7,444 nucleotides of DNA from an uncultured Pseudomonadota bacterium (GCA_937863215.1 CALMFQ010000280.1:1-7444), one strand, 5' to 3'. Shown: positions 1 to 6,013, counted from the first letter of the stretch. Translations and numbers: made by a program. The notes: generated by a model not told the origin, from the sequence alone.

Positions 1-92
1 AGCGGCAGGGTGTGTATCTGCAGGACGTCGGCGTCGCCGGGCTCGGGCGCCCGGATTACCTGCATTTCGTCGGGAAGCTGCGACATGGGCAT
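1..92 (-). CDS. Probable NAD(P)H quinone oxidoreductase (PIG3-like MDR family), N-terminal fragment
   Basis: The minus strand carries an open frame from an ATG at 92 that leaves the window at position 1, giving about 30 codons. The start of the peptide reads MPMSQLPDEMQVI and continues with RAPEPGDADVLQIHTLPL. This matches the usual opening of medium-chain reductase quinone oxidoreductases, where a first beta strand is followed by 'EPG-x-x-x-VL' and a 'P-x-P' turn. Such enzymes reduce quinones with NADPH in the cytoplasm. An ATG at 86 (third codon) and one at 65 are alternative starts; no clear Shine-Dalgarno sequence separates them. It lies 66 bases downstream of rsmJ on the same strand and may also have its own weak promoter. 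Only the N-terminus is visible, so the catalytic domain and cofactor site cannot be checked. Another MDR-family oxidoreductase is the main alternative. Confidence 0.55.
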   Translation of the reverse strand, partial: MPMSQLPDEMQVIRAPEPGDADVLQIHTLP

Positions 93-117
93 GGCATCAA
101 TGGATTGGCAATGCTTT

Positions 118-126
118 ATCGTAGCA
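118..126 (-). promoter_or_regulatory. Possible extended -10 element upstream of the quinone oxidoreductase gene
   Basis: On the minus strand this reads TGC followed by TACGAT, an extended -10 form, which would start transcription near 111 and give a leader of about 19 bases before the ATG at 92. No recognisable -35 hexamer is present. It sits in the 66-base gap after rsmJ. The evidence is a single short match, so it is tentative; read-through from rsmJ is equally possible. Confidence 0.25.
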
Positions 127-158
127 GCCGTTGTTGCGCTTGGCTGGAGTGGCGTCGC

Positions 159-944
159 TTACTGCGCCGCCGTCACGCTCTGAAGCCGGAAATAGATATC
201 GAAGCGGGTGCTTTGCCCGGCCATTTGCAGATCCGGTCTGGGGCCGTCGATCAGTGCGCCGAGCCGCGGCCGTTTGACTGCCACGCGTTTCTGCGCCACT
301 CGCAGTGCTGCCTGCAGCAGGGCCGGCGCATCCAGATCGTCGCCGATCAAGGTCTGGAATGCCTGCATTTCCTTTTTTGCCAGCGCGGCTTTGCCGCGTT
401 CGGGAAACATCGGATCGACCAGTACGCAGTCCGGGTATGCCTCCGGTGGCAGCGTGGCGAGGTAGTCGCAGGCATCGGTGTGCAGCAGTTGCATGCGTGC
501 GACGATGGGAGCAACCGCAGCATCTGCCGCGGCACGCCTTAGCCCGTCGCGCAACAGCGCAAAGGCTAGCGGCGAACGTTCCAGCAGCGTCACCTGACAG
601 CCGAGCGTGGCCAGTACAAAGCTGTCGCGGCCAAGCCCGGCGGTGGTGTCGATCAGGCGTGGTGTCTGCTCGCCCTTGATGCCGAGCGCTTTGGCCAGCA
701 ACTGGCCCTTGCCGCCGCCATGTAGCCGGCGCCACGCCGATGCGCCATGCAGGAAGTCTACGTACACCGGGCCGGGGGCGTGTTTGCCGAGCGTGTGCAG
801 CTCCAGCCGCTCCGGGGTCAATACCAGCGCGTGGCTGGCGCTAACGGGGGGCTGTGCCTGGTATGGCAGCCGCAGTTCCGTGGCCAGTGTGCTGGCGGCT
901 GCGGCAAGTTCTGCTTGACTGTTGCTGACGATCAATTGGGTCAC
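159..944 (-). CDS. rsmJ: RsmJ, 16S rRNA (guanine-1516-N2)-methyltransferase
   Basis: RsmJ transfers a methyl group from S-adenosylmethionine to N2 of G1516 in 16S rRNA of the small ribosomal subunit. Counting from the GTG at 944 (261 residues, close to the ~250 of the family), the order is: LVLTPERLEL at 40-49, YVDF at 61-64, a glycine-rich HGGGKG at 75-80, the SAM-binding motif DTTAGLGRDSFVLA at 99-112, acidic LLERS at 120-124, the signature DPMFPERGKAALAKKEM at 177-193, and VKRPRLG near the end. The sequence ends in TAA at 159-161. The start is uncertain: the GTG at 944 gives the N-terminus that best fits the family (VTQLIVSNSQ), an in-frame ATG at 977 adds 11 residues, and one at 1046 adds 34 with no family support. 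None has a good Shine-Dalgarno. The gene is divergent from nudB, with about 160 bases between starts. Confidence 0.92.
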   Translation of the reverse strand: MTQLIVSNSQAELAAAASTLATELRLPYQAQPPVSASHALVLTPERLELHTLGKHAPGPVYVDFLHGASAWRRLHGGGKGQLLAKALGIKGEQTPRLIDTTAGLGRDSFVLATLGCQVTLLERSPLAFALLRDGLRRAAADAAVAPIVARMQLLHTDACDYLATLPPEAYPDCVLVDPMFPERGKAALAKKEMQAFQTLIGDDLDAPALLQAALRVAQKRVAVKRPRLGALIDGPRPDLQMAGQSTRFDIYFRLQSVTAAQ

Positions 945-1071
945 GGTGATGAATCGGTCGGATGCGGATGAACACATGATAACGTGTCCGGCCAGCGCTG
1001 CCGCCTTTCCGCTCGGGATTGTGCGAATTTGACCTGATGCGGGCACCGGGCAGGGCGGCGACGGGGGCGCT

Positions 1072-1080
1072 TGCTATAAT
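1072..1080 (+). promoter_or_regulatory. Extended -10 promoter of the nudB-ybhP-clsB operon
   Basis: TGC followed by a perfect TATAAT hexamer (1075-1080) forms an extended -10 element in the rsmJ/nudB divergent gap. Transcription would begin near 1087, giving a leader of about 19 bases before the nudB ATG at 1106. No good -35 lies 16-18 bases upstream; a TTGACC at 1029-1034 is 40 bases away and too far. Extended -10 promoters often function with a weak -35, so the call is reasonable but not tested. Confidence 0.55.
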
Positions 1081-1105
1081 CGTGGCAAACCAGTTCAATT
1101 CGACC

Positions 1106-1558
1106 ATGACTTACAAACAGCCCGTTTCCACCCTGATCGTGATTCACACTCCGGATTTGCAGGTACTGCTGCTGGAGCGTGCCGATTTTCCCGGTTCGTG
1201 GCAGTCGGTTACCGGCAGTCGCGAGGGCAACGAGTCGCTGTTGCAAACCGCAATCCGCGAGGTTGGCGAAGAAACCGGTTTCGATGCGGTGCACTTCGGC
1301 ATTGGCGACTGGCAATTGCAGAATCGCTACGAAATCTACGCCAAGTGGCGTCATCGTTATCCACCCGGCACCACCCACAATCTTGAGCACGTGTTCGGCC
1401 TGTGCCTGCCCGAAGCGTATGTGCCGACGCTGGCGCCGCGCGAACATCTGGCATATGTCTGGCTGCCGTGGCAGCAGGCGGCGGACAAGGTGTTTTCCGC
1501 CAGCAATGCCGCGGCTATCCGCATGCTGCCGCAACGTGCGGCTGTGGCTGTGGGGTGA
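1106..1558 (+). CDS. nudB: NudB, dihydroneopterin triphosphate diphosphatase (Nudix hydrolase)
   Basis: NudB removes pyrophosphate from 7,8-dihydroneopterin triphosphate, the second step of folate synthesis, in the cytoplasm. The product has 150 residues, the usual length. It opens with YKQPVSTLIVIHT, typical of the family, followed by LLLERADFPGSWQSVTGS. A perfect Nudix box G-x5-E-x7-REVGEETGF runs from G37 to F59, with the metal-binding REVGEE at 51-56. HNLEHVFGL (91-99) and the acidic P111-REH region complete the fold. The frame is open upstream to 1019, but the -10 element at 1075-1080 and the family N-terminus select the ATG at 1106. No clear Shine-Dalgarno precedes it, which suggests weak or leader-dependent initiation. 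It is first in an operon: its TGA lies six bases before the ybhP ATG. Broader activity on other NTPs is possible, as in many Nudix enzymes. Confidence 0.93.
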   Translation: MTYKQPVSTLIVIHTPDLQVLLLERADFPGSWQSVTGSREGNESLLQTAIREVGEETGFDAVHFGIGDWQLQNRYEIYAKWRHRYPPGTTHNLEHVFGLCLPEAYVPTLAPREHLAYVWLPWQQAADKVFSASNAAAIRMLPQRAAVAVG

Positions 1559-1564
1559 GCGATC

Positions 1565-2314
1565 ATGGCGGTGTTGCGTATCACTACCTACAACATCCAC
1601 AAGGGATTTTCCCAGTTCAACCGGCGTGTGACCGTGCACGAGCTGCGCCAGCACCTGCAGCAGCTGCACGCCGATATCCTGTTCCTGCAGGAAGTGCAGG
1701 GTGCGCACGAGGGGCACGCGCGGCGTTTCGTCCACTGGCCGCAGATGCCGCAGCATCAGTTTCTCGCCGAATCGCTGGCGCACCGGTCGGCGTACGGCAG
1801 CAACGCCGTCTACGAGGAGGGACATCACGGCAATGCAATCCTGTCGCGCTTTCCGATTCTCAACTGGGAAAACCAGGATATTTCCGTCAACCGCTTCGAG
1901 AGCCGTGGCCTGCTGCATGCCGAAATCCAGATTCCCGGCTGGCCCGAAGCGTTGCATTGCATGTGCGTGCATCTGAACCTGCTCGGGCGCGATCGGCAGA
2001 AGCAGTTGCTGGTGCTGCGCCAGCGCATCGAGACACTGGTGCCGGCCGACGCACCGCTGATCATCGCCGGCGATTTCAATGACTGGCGCCAGCAGGCCGA
2101 CCGGGTGCTGACCGAGGATTTGCAGTTGCGTGAGGTGTTCCAGTCGTTCAACGGCATGCCGGCGCGCAGTTTTCCCGCCAAACTGCCGGTGTTGACGCTG
2201 GACCGCATCTACTATCGCGGTTTCCGTATCGAGCATGCCAAGGTGCACGGTGGCCTGCCGTGGTCGAAGATTTCCGACCACGCGCCATTGTCCGCCACCA
2301 TGCGGCGCTTGTAG
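1565..2314 (+). CDS. ybhP: YbhP-like endonuclease/exonuclease/phosphatase family protein
   Basis: This 249-residue protein has the complete active-site set of the EEP (DNase I/exonuclease III/sphingomyelinase) superfamily: TYNIHKGF with N10, FLQEV with E43, CVHLNL with H136, GDFNDW with D170 and N172, LDRIYY with D213, and SDHAPLS with D238-H239. NRR, AYGSNAVYEEGHHGNAILSR (77-95) and GDFNDWRQQA resemble E. coli YbhP specifically. The enzymes are Mg2+-dependent phosphoesterases, but the natural substrate of YbhP is not known to me. There is no signal peptide, so it is probably cytoplasmic. The start is set by the ATG at 1565, with a GGGGTGAG Shine-Dalgarno-like stretch that overlaps the nudB stop. 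The clsB start follows within 4-7 bases of its TAG. That neighbour, conserved in E. coli as ybhP-ybhO, suggests a role linked to phospholipids; this is inference. Confidence 0.92.
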   Translation: MAVLRITTYNIHKGFSQFNRRVTVHELRQHLQQLHADILFLQEVQGAHEGHARRFVHWPQMPQHQFLAESLAHRSAYGSNAVYEEGHHGNAILSRFPILNWENQDISVNRFESRGLLHAEIQIPGWPEALHCMCVHLNLLGRDRQKQLLVLRQRIETLVPADAPLIIAGDFNDWRQQADRVLTEDLQLREVFQSFNGMPARSFPAKLPVLTLDRIYYRGFRIEHAKVHGGLPWSKISDHAPLSATMRRL

Positions 2315-2317
2315 GGA
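2313..2317 (+). promoter_or_regulatory. Shine-Dalgarno of clsB overlapping the ybhP stop
   Basis: AGGGA overlaps the last two bases of the ybhP TAG. Two tandem in-frame ATG codons follow at 2319 and 2322. The spacing is one base to the first and four to the second, so the second ATG is the more plausible start. The overlap suggests translational coupling of clsB to ybhP. Confidence 0.5.
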
Positions 2318-2321
2318 CATG

Positions 2322-3500
2322 ATGACCGAGTATTTTGCCGGCAATCACGTGCAGTTGCTGTACAACGGCGCCGGTTATTTTCCCGCCCTGCTCGCGGCGA
2401 TCAACGGCGCCAATCACTCGGTGCACCTGGAAGCCTATATTTTCGAACCGGACCGGACCGGATTGGACGTTGCCAATGCGTTGATGGATGCGGCACGGCG
2501 CGGTGTATCGGTGAACCTGGTGATCGACGGCTTCGGTGCCCGCAGCTTTCCGGCCGATCTGCTGCAGGACATGCTGGGCACAGGGGTTCGGGTGCTGTTC
2601 TTCCGCCCCGAGCTGTCGCGCTACAGCCTGCATCGGCACCGGCTGCGGCGCCTGCACCGCAAGCTGGCGCTGATCGATGCGCGTATCGGCTTTGTCGGCG
2701 GCATCAACATCATCGACGACTACAACACACCGAACCATATTCCGCCGCGCTACGACTATGCGGTACAGGTGGAAGGGCCGGTACTGGGGATGCTGTATGC
2801 CGCAGTGCGGCACATGTGGTGGCAGACTTGCTGGAGCCAGTTTCGCTACCACTGGCTGGCACTGCCGCGAGCACCGCTGACGGTGGCGGCCCACGGCTCG
2901 ATGGCTGCGGCATTCGTGGTGCGCGACAATGTGCGCAACCGCAAGGCGATCGAGCAGGAATATCTGGCGGCAATCGATGCTGCGCGCGAGGAAATCGTCA
3001 TCGCCTGCGCCTATTTCCTGCCCGGCATGCAGTTCCGCCAGCGCCTGATTGCCGCCGCCGCGCGCGGCGTGCGCGTGGTGCTGTTGCTGCAGGGGCGGGT
3101 GGAGTACTGGCTGCTGCATTATGCCAGCCGTACCCTGTACGCTCGCTTTCTCGAAGCCGGTATCGAGATTTTCGAATTCAACAAGAGCTTCATGCACGCC
3201 AAGGTGGCGGTGATCGATGGCGAATGGGCAACCGTCGGCTCGTCGAATATCGACCCGTTCAGCCTGCTGCTGGCGCGCGAAGCCAATCTGATGGTGCGCA
3301 ACAACCGTTTTGCACTGGAGCTGCGCGCCGATCTGGAGCGGGCGATGCGCGACGAATCGCATGTCGTACAACTGTCCGCTGTGCGCCAACGCAGCGTGCT
3401 GTCCAAGTTCATGGCCTGGTTCAGCTACGCTTTGGTACGCGTGATGATGGGTATTGCCGGCTACGGCAAACGCGAGTACAAGTCCGCCGCCGACGAGTGA
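2322..3500 (+). CDS. clsB: ClsB, cardiolipin synthase B (phospholipase D family)
   Basis: ClsB makes cardiolipin by phosphatidyl transfer at the inner membrane. The 392-residue product carries two complete HKD phospholipase D motifs: H112-R-K114 with D119 and GGIN (LHRKLALIDARIGFVGGIN), and H292-A-K294 with D299 and GSSNIDP (MHAKVAVIDGEWATVGSSN). Other family landmarks are HLEAYIF (35-41), YDYAVQVEGP (144-153), VVRDN (199-203) and ACAYFLPG (228-235). Length and motif order match E. coli ClsB (about 413 residues), and it lacks the N-terminal transmembrane helices of ClsA. A hydrophobic, partly basic stretch near 358-382 may help membrane association. The frame is open upstream to 2235, but the Shine-Dalgarno at 2313-2317 and the family N-terminus select 2319/2322. 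It is the last gene of the nudB operon. E. coli has ybhN after clsB; no ybhN-like gene follows here. Confidence 0.94.
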   Translation: MTEYFAGNHVQLLYNGAGYFPALLAAINGANHSVHLEAYIFEPDRTGLDVANALMDAARRGVSVNLVIDGFGARSFPADLLQDMLGTGVRVLFFRPELSRYSLHRHRLRRLHRKLALIDARIGFVGGINIIDDYNTPNHIPPRYDYAVQVEGPVLGMLYAAVRHMWWQTCWSQFRYHWLALPRAPLTVAAHGSMAAAFVVRDNVRNRKAIEQEYLAAIDAAREEIVIACAYFLPGMQFRQRLIAAAARGVRVVLLLQGRVEYWLLHYASRTLYARFLEAGIEIFEFNKSFMHAKVAVIDGEWATVGSSNIDPFSLLLAREANLMVRNNRFALELRADLERAMRDESHVVQLSAVRQRSVLSKFMAWFSYALVRVMMGIAGYGKREYKSAADE

Positions 3501-3516
3501 TCGATACGGCCGGCAC

Positions 3517-3548
3517 AAGCACGGATTGCCTGCTGGCAGCGCTTTTTT
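3517..3548 (+). terminator. Probable rho-independent terminator of the nudB-ybhP-clsB operon
   Basis: Beginning 17 bases after the clsB stop, TGCC (3527-3530), loop TGCT and GGCA (3535-3538) form a short stem. The outer arms AAGC (3517-3520) and GCTT (3541-3544) can extend it across an uneven internal loop. A run of six T (3543-3548) follows. The stem is short and interrupted, so the terminator may be leaky, but its position after the operon and before the rhlE promoter supports it. Confidence 0.45.
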
Positions 3549-3593
3549 AGCCCAATCAAACACATAACTGCCAGCGCAGGCGGCGTTCTGGGA

Positions 3594-3599
3594 TATAAT
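3594..3599 (+). promoter_or_regulatory. -10 element of the rhlE promoter
   Basis: A perfect TATAAT lies in the clsB/rhlE gap, predicting a start of transcription near 3606 and a leader of about 100 bases. No convincing -35 hexamer was found 16-18 bases upstream. The element overlaps the first copy of an 11-bp direct repeat. Confidence 0.5.
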
Positions 3600-3647
3600 C
3601 TTGCCCGGTTTGCGTGGCGGCTGTCCGGTGCGGGGAAATCTTGCCCG
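3597..3647 (+). repeat. 11-bp direct repeat, copies 40 bases apart, at the rhlE promoter and leader
   Basis: AATCTTGCCCG occurs at 3597-3607 and again, without mismatch, at 3637-3647. The first copy overlaps the -10 hexamer and the predicted transcription start. The second lies in the transcribed leader and provides part of one arm of the leader hairpin. A repressor pair or a local duplication could explain it; chance is not excluded for 11 bases. Confidence 0.5.
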
Positions 3648-3656
3648 TCGCCGCCA
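3615..3656 (+). promoter_or_regulatory. Predicted hairpin in the rhlE 5' leader
   Basis: TGGCGGC (3615-3621) pairs perfectly with GCCGCCA (3650-3656), and inside it CGGG (3631-3634) can pair with CCCG (3644-3647). The structure begins about ten bases after the predicted transcription start and ends about 40 bases before the Shine-Dalgarno. There is no T run, so it is not an intrinsic terminator. It could affect mRNA stability or be a target of the helicase itself; both are inference. Confidence 0.4.
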
Positions 3657-3694
3657 TTTTCATTGGTATCGAAATTGCCGCCGAGTAGGGCGGC

Positions 3695-3699
3695 CGGAG
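3695..3699 (+). promoter_or_regulatory. Shine-Dalgarno deciding the rhlE start
   Basis: CGGAG lies six bases before the ATG at 3706. It supports this start over the upstream in-frame codons (open to 3601), which would begin at the predicted transcription start and have no family resemblance. It also supports it over the out-of-frame ATG at 3702. Confidence 0.6.
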
Positions 3700-3705
3700 T
3701 CATGC

Positions 3706-5001
3706 ATGTCTTTTGCCGAACTGGGATTGAGTGAAGAAATATTGCGCGCGGTGGCCGATCAGGGCTATTCCGAGCCGACCCCGATCCAGCAACAGGCAAT
3801 TCCGGCAGTGCTGTCCGGCCGCGATATTCTCGCCGCAGCGCAGACCGGTACCGGCAAGACCGCCGGCTTTACGCTGCCGATCCTGCGCCGTCTGCAGCCA
3901 CAGGCAAACAACAGCCATTCGCCGGCGATGCATCCGGTACGCGCGCTCATTTTGACGCCGACGCGCGAGCTGGCGGATCAGGTCGGCGACAGCGTCAAAC
4001 TGTATGGCAAGCATCTGCCGCTGCGCTCGTCGGTGGTATTCGGCGGTGTCAACATCGAGCCGCAAACGCGCGAGTTGCGTGCCGGCGTGGAAATCCTGGT
4101 GGCGACGCCGGGTCGCCTGCTCGATCACGTACAGCAGAAATCGGTCAATCTGTCGCGGGTGGAAGTACTGGTGATGGACGAAGCCGACCGGATGCTGGAC
4201 ATGGGTTTCCTGCCGGATATCCGCCGCATTCTGGCCCTGCTGCCGGCAAACCGGCAGACACTGTTGTTTTCGGCAACGTTCTCGCCCGAAATCAAGAAGC
4301 TCGCCGACCAGTTTCTCAAGACGCCGCTGCTGATCGAGGTGGCGCGCCAGAATCAGACTTCCGAGCAGATCGAGCAGCGCGTGCATTCGGTGGAATTGTG
4401 GCGCAAGCGCTCGGTGTTGGCTCAACTGGTGCGCAAGCACCAGATCCCGCAGGTGATCGTGTTCTGCAATACCCGCCACGGTGCGGAGAAGTTATCGCGC
4501 GATCTGGTGCGCGACGGTTTTTCCGCCGACGCGATTCACGGTGAGAAATCACAGCAGCAGCGGCTGGCGACGCTGGCCGAATTCAAGGAAGGCCGGCTGG
4601 CAATCCTGGTGGCGACCGATGTTGCCGCGCGCGGTCTGGATATCGATCAGCTGCCATTCGTGGTCAATTACGATCTGCCGAATGCGCCGGAGGATTATGT
4701 CCATCGCATCGGCCGTACCGGTCGCGCCGGCTCGAAAGGCATCGCGATCTCGCTGGTCGCACCGGAAGAACAGAAACAACTGGCGGCGATCGAAAAGCTG
4801 GTGAAGCAGAGCTTGCCGGTGTCGCTGGTGCAGGGGTTCGAGCCGGGCACCACGCCGCCGGCCAAGGAAAAGCCGTCGCCTGCCGCGCTGTTCCACACCA
4901 CCCAGCTGCCGGTGGGAGAGCGCCCGGCCCGGTTTGGCGCACGGCGTGCCGAACAGGTTCCGGCGTTGCTGCTGCCGCCGCGTTATTTGCGCCAGGACTG
5001 A
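3706..5001 (+). CDS. rhlE: RhlE, ATP-dependent DEAD-box RNA helicase
   Basis: RhlE unwinds short RNA duplexes using ATP and is associated with ribosome assembly and RNA decay. The 431-residue product has every helicase motif in order: Q-motif region with F3, PTPIQQQAIP (24-33), Walker A AQTGTGKT (45-52), PTREL (85-89), GG (113-114), TPGR (134-137), DEAD (158-161), SAT (189-191), HGEKSQ (278-283), ATDVAARGLDI (303-313) and HRIGRTGR (333-340). The opening MSFAELGLSEEILRAVADQG closely resembles E. coli RhlE, which separates it from DbpA, SrmB and CsdA. The C-terminal tail of about 50 residues is proline-rich with scattered basic residues and lacks the long Arg/Gly-rich extension of E. coli RhlE, so RNA anchoring may differ. 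It stands alone, with its own promoter, a ~100-base leader and a strong terminator. Confidence 0.94.
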   Translation: MSFAELGLSEEILRAVADQGYSEPTPIQQQAIPAVLSGRDILAAAQTGTGKTAGFTLPILRRLQPQANNSHSPAMHPVRALILTPTRELADQVGDSVKLYGKHLPLRSSVVFGGVNIEPQTRELRAGVEILVATPGRLLDHVQQKSVNLSRVEVLVMDEADRMLDMGFLPDIRRILALLPANRQTLLFSATFSPEIKKLADQFLKTPLLIEVARQNQTSEQIEQRVHSVELWRKRSVLAQLVRKHQIPQVIVFCNTRHGAEKLSRDLVRDGFSADAIHGEKSQQQRLATLAEFKEGRLAILVATDVAARGLDIDQLPFVVNYDLPNAPEDYVHRIGRTGRAGSKGIAISLVAPEEQKQLAAIEKLVKQSLPVSLVQGFEPGTTPPAKEKPSPAALFHTTQLPVGERPARFGARRAEQVPALLLPPRYLRQD

Positions 5002-5079
5002 TTGGGTATTGTGGCTCGATCGCGCAGCTGTCGATTTGGCGCGCGTCAGCAATGCATCCATTGATGCAACAAGCTGTCA

Positions 5080-5103
5080 GGGCCACACATGTGGCCCTTT
5101 TTT
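5080..5103 (+). terminator. Rho-independent terminator of rhlE
   Basis: GGGCCAC (5080-5086), loop ACAT and GTGGCCC (5091-5097) form a perfect GC-rich seven-base-pair stem followed directly by six T (5098-5103). It lies 78 bases after the rhlE stop. On the minus strand the same hairpin has no T run behind it, so it is a weaker stop for the convergent DUF2322-like gene ending at 5107. Confidence 0.9.
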
Positions 5104-5106
5104 CCG

Positions 5107-5424
5107 TTACGCCTGCGGGTAGAGTTTGACTTCCAGTTCTCCACCGTCTTGTTGCAACTGCAACAGGCGATCGATATTCGGATGTTTGCCGGGATTGGCG
5201 CGGGCATCCGCACTGTGTTCACAATACAGCTGTATTCCTTCTACCGCCGCGGCCGGCGTGATTTTGCCGTATTTGTCTGCCAGCAGCGCATAGACCGCCA
5301 GCGAGCCGGCCTGGCCGGGCTTGTTCTCGATCCGGGCCACACATGCGCCGGCAGCATAAAGTTCCAGATGAGTCAGGTGGCTGACTGGGGGCAGGGTTTT
5401 CAGGGTATCGGCAAAAGTATTCAT
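5107..5424 (-). CDS. DUF2322-like small conserved protein
   Basis: The 105-residue product has no transmembrane segment or signal peptide and is probably a small cytoplasmic protein. It contains LTHLELYAAG (residues 17-26), VARIENKPGQAGSLAVY (29-45) and, later, AEGIQLY-like and HSADARANPGKHPNIDRLL segments. I associate this pattern with the uncharacterised family DUF2322; the family name is from memory and its function is not known to me. The conserved ENKPGQ-GSLAVY and ANPGKHPNID stretches look like functional motifs. The start is the ATG at 5422-5424, because it overlaps the TGA of the upstream hydrolase as ATGA, a typical translational coupling. The longer frame to 5490 would overlap the hydrolase much more. 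It is the last gene of a minus-strand unit, convergent with rhlE. Confidence 0.85.
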   Translation of the reverse strand: MNTFADTLKTLPPVSHLTHLELYAAGACVARIENKPGQAGSLAVYALLADKYGKITPAAAVEGIQLYCEHSADARANPGKHPNIDRLLQLQQDGGELEVKLYPQA

Positions 5425-5972
5425 GGTTGTTTCTGCAGGAAATTCTGACTCAGGTTCTTGAACAGCGGAGTTCCCGCCTGGCGGCTCCATTCAAACAGCG
5501 CCATTTCGCGGCTGATGATGTGGATGCCAAGCGCACGCATGCGCGCCAGTGCCAGCTCGCAATCCGCTTCGGAGCGCGATGATACCGCATCCGCGACGAC
5601 AAATACCTGTTTACCCTGTTGTTGCAGCTCAATTGCCGTTTGCAGTACACACACATGGGTCTCCATGCCGATCAGTACGATCTGCTGCCGTGGCGCCAGC
5701 AGCGGTGCCGGCAGACAGTTGGCGGCGATGCAGGAGAATGCCTGCTTGGCGACTACCGGCGCGTCGGCAGCCAGCTGGCGCAGCTCGCTGACGGTATGGC
5801 CAAGGCCTTGCGGGTATTGCTCGGAAAATACGAGTGGAATCTGGCAGGTATTGGCAACACGAATCAGCCAGGTACTGTTGGCGATCAATCGCTCCGGGGC
5901 GGATACTGCCGGCAGCAATTTCTGCTGAATATCCACCACCAGTAGCAGGGAACGGGTTTGATCGAGCAGCAT
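5421..5972 (-). CDS. Isochorismatase-family cysteine hydrolase (ISOC1/2-like)
   Basis: This 183-residue protein carries the cysteine hydrolase triad of the isochorismatase fold: D14 in LLVVDIQQKLLP, K76 in VAKQAFS, and C108 in GMETHVCVLQTA. Further landmarks, EQYPQGLGHT (51-60), VADAVSSRSEADCELAL (126-142), EMALFEW (156-162) and PLFKNL near the end, resemble the ISOC1/ISOC2 branch rather than true isochorismatases or nicotinamidases. The substrate of that branch is not established, so no reaction is assigned. It is soluble, with no signal peptide. The ATG at 5972 is preceded by a GAGG-type Shine-Dalgarno on the minus strand. It lies 41 bases after the HD-GYP gene and overlaps the next gene by four bases, so the three are likely co-transcribed. 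The upstream gap holds an eight-base G run. Confidence 0.93.
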   Translation of the reverse strand: MLLDQTRSLLLVVDIQQKLLPAVSAPERLIANSTWLIRVANTCQIPLVFSEQYPQGLGHTVSELRQLAADAPVVAKQAFSCIAANCLPAPLLAPRQQIVLIGMETHVCVLQTAIELQQQGKQVFVVADAVSSRSEADCELALARMRALGIHIISREMALFEWSRQAGTPLFKNLSQNFLQKQP

Positions 5973-5990
5973 GGCGGCCTCGCAAAAACA

Positions 5991-5998
5991 GGGGGGGG
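5991..5998. repeat. Homopolymer run of eight G between the HD-GYP and hydrolase genes
   Basis: Eight consecutive G on the plus strand (eight C on the minus strand, the coding direction) lie 18-25 bases upstream of the hydrolase start. No gene reads through the run. Tracts of this length can change by slippage, and Neisseriales use such tracts for phase variation. Here it could only alter spacing or translation efficiency, not the reading frame. Confidence 0.9.
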
Positions 5999-6013
5999 CT
6001 GGCTTTACCGGTG

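Noticed and set aside
12..542. A 176-codon plus-strand frame at the left edge
   Set aside because: It lies opposite rsmJ and the oxidoreductase start, both of which have family signatures. Its Cys/His/Arg-rich translation matches no family.
941..2344. A 467-codon open frame on the minus strand opposite nudB and ybhP
   Set aside because: It is a shadow of strongly supported plus-strand genes with complete catalytic motifs. Its translation is rich in Gln, His and Arg with no recognisable domain, as expected for the antisense of GC-rich coding DNA.
2148..3563. A 471-codon open frame on the minus strand opposite clsB
   Set aside because: The opposite strand encodes ClsB with both HKD motifs. 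The antisense translation is low in familiar motifs and continues over the clsB stop only by chance.
3601..3705. N-terminal extension of rhlE to an ATG-like start at 3601
   Set aside because: It would start just after the -10 hexamer, before the predicted transcription start, and the added residues have no family support. The Shine-Dalgarno at 3695-3699 favours 3706.
3700..4479. A 259-codon minus-strand frame opposite rhlE
   Set aside because: All DEAD-box motifs are on the plus strand here; this is an antisense shadow.
5053..5068. Hairpin TGCATC / GATGCA with a four-base loop, in the rhlE/DUF2322 gap
   Set aside because: There is no T run on either side, and a much stronger terminator follows at 5080-5103. 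A six-base-pair stem can arise by chance.
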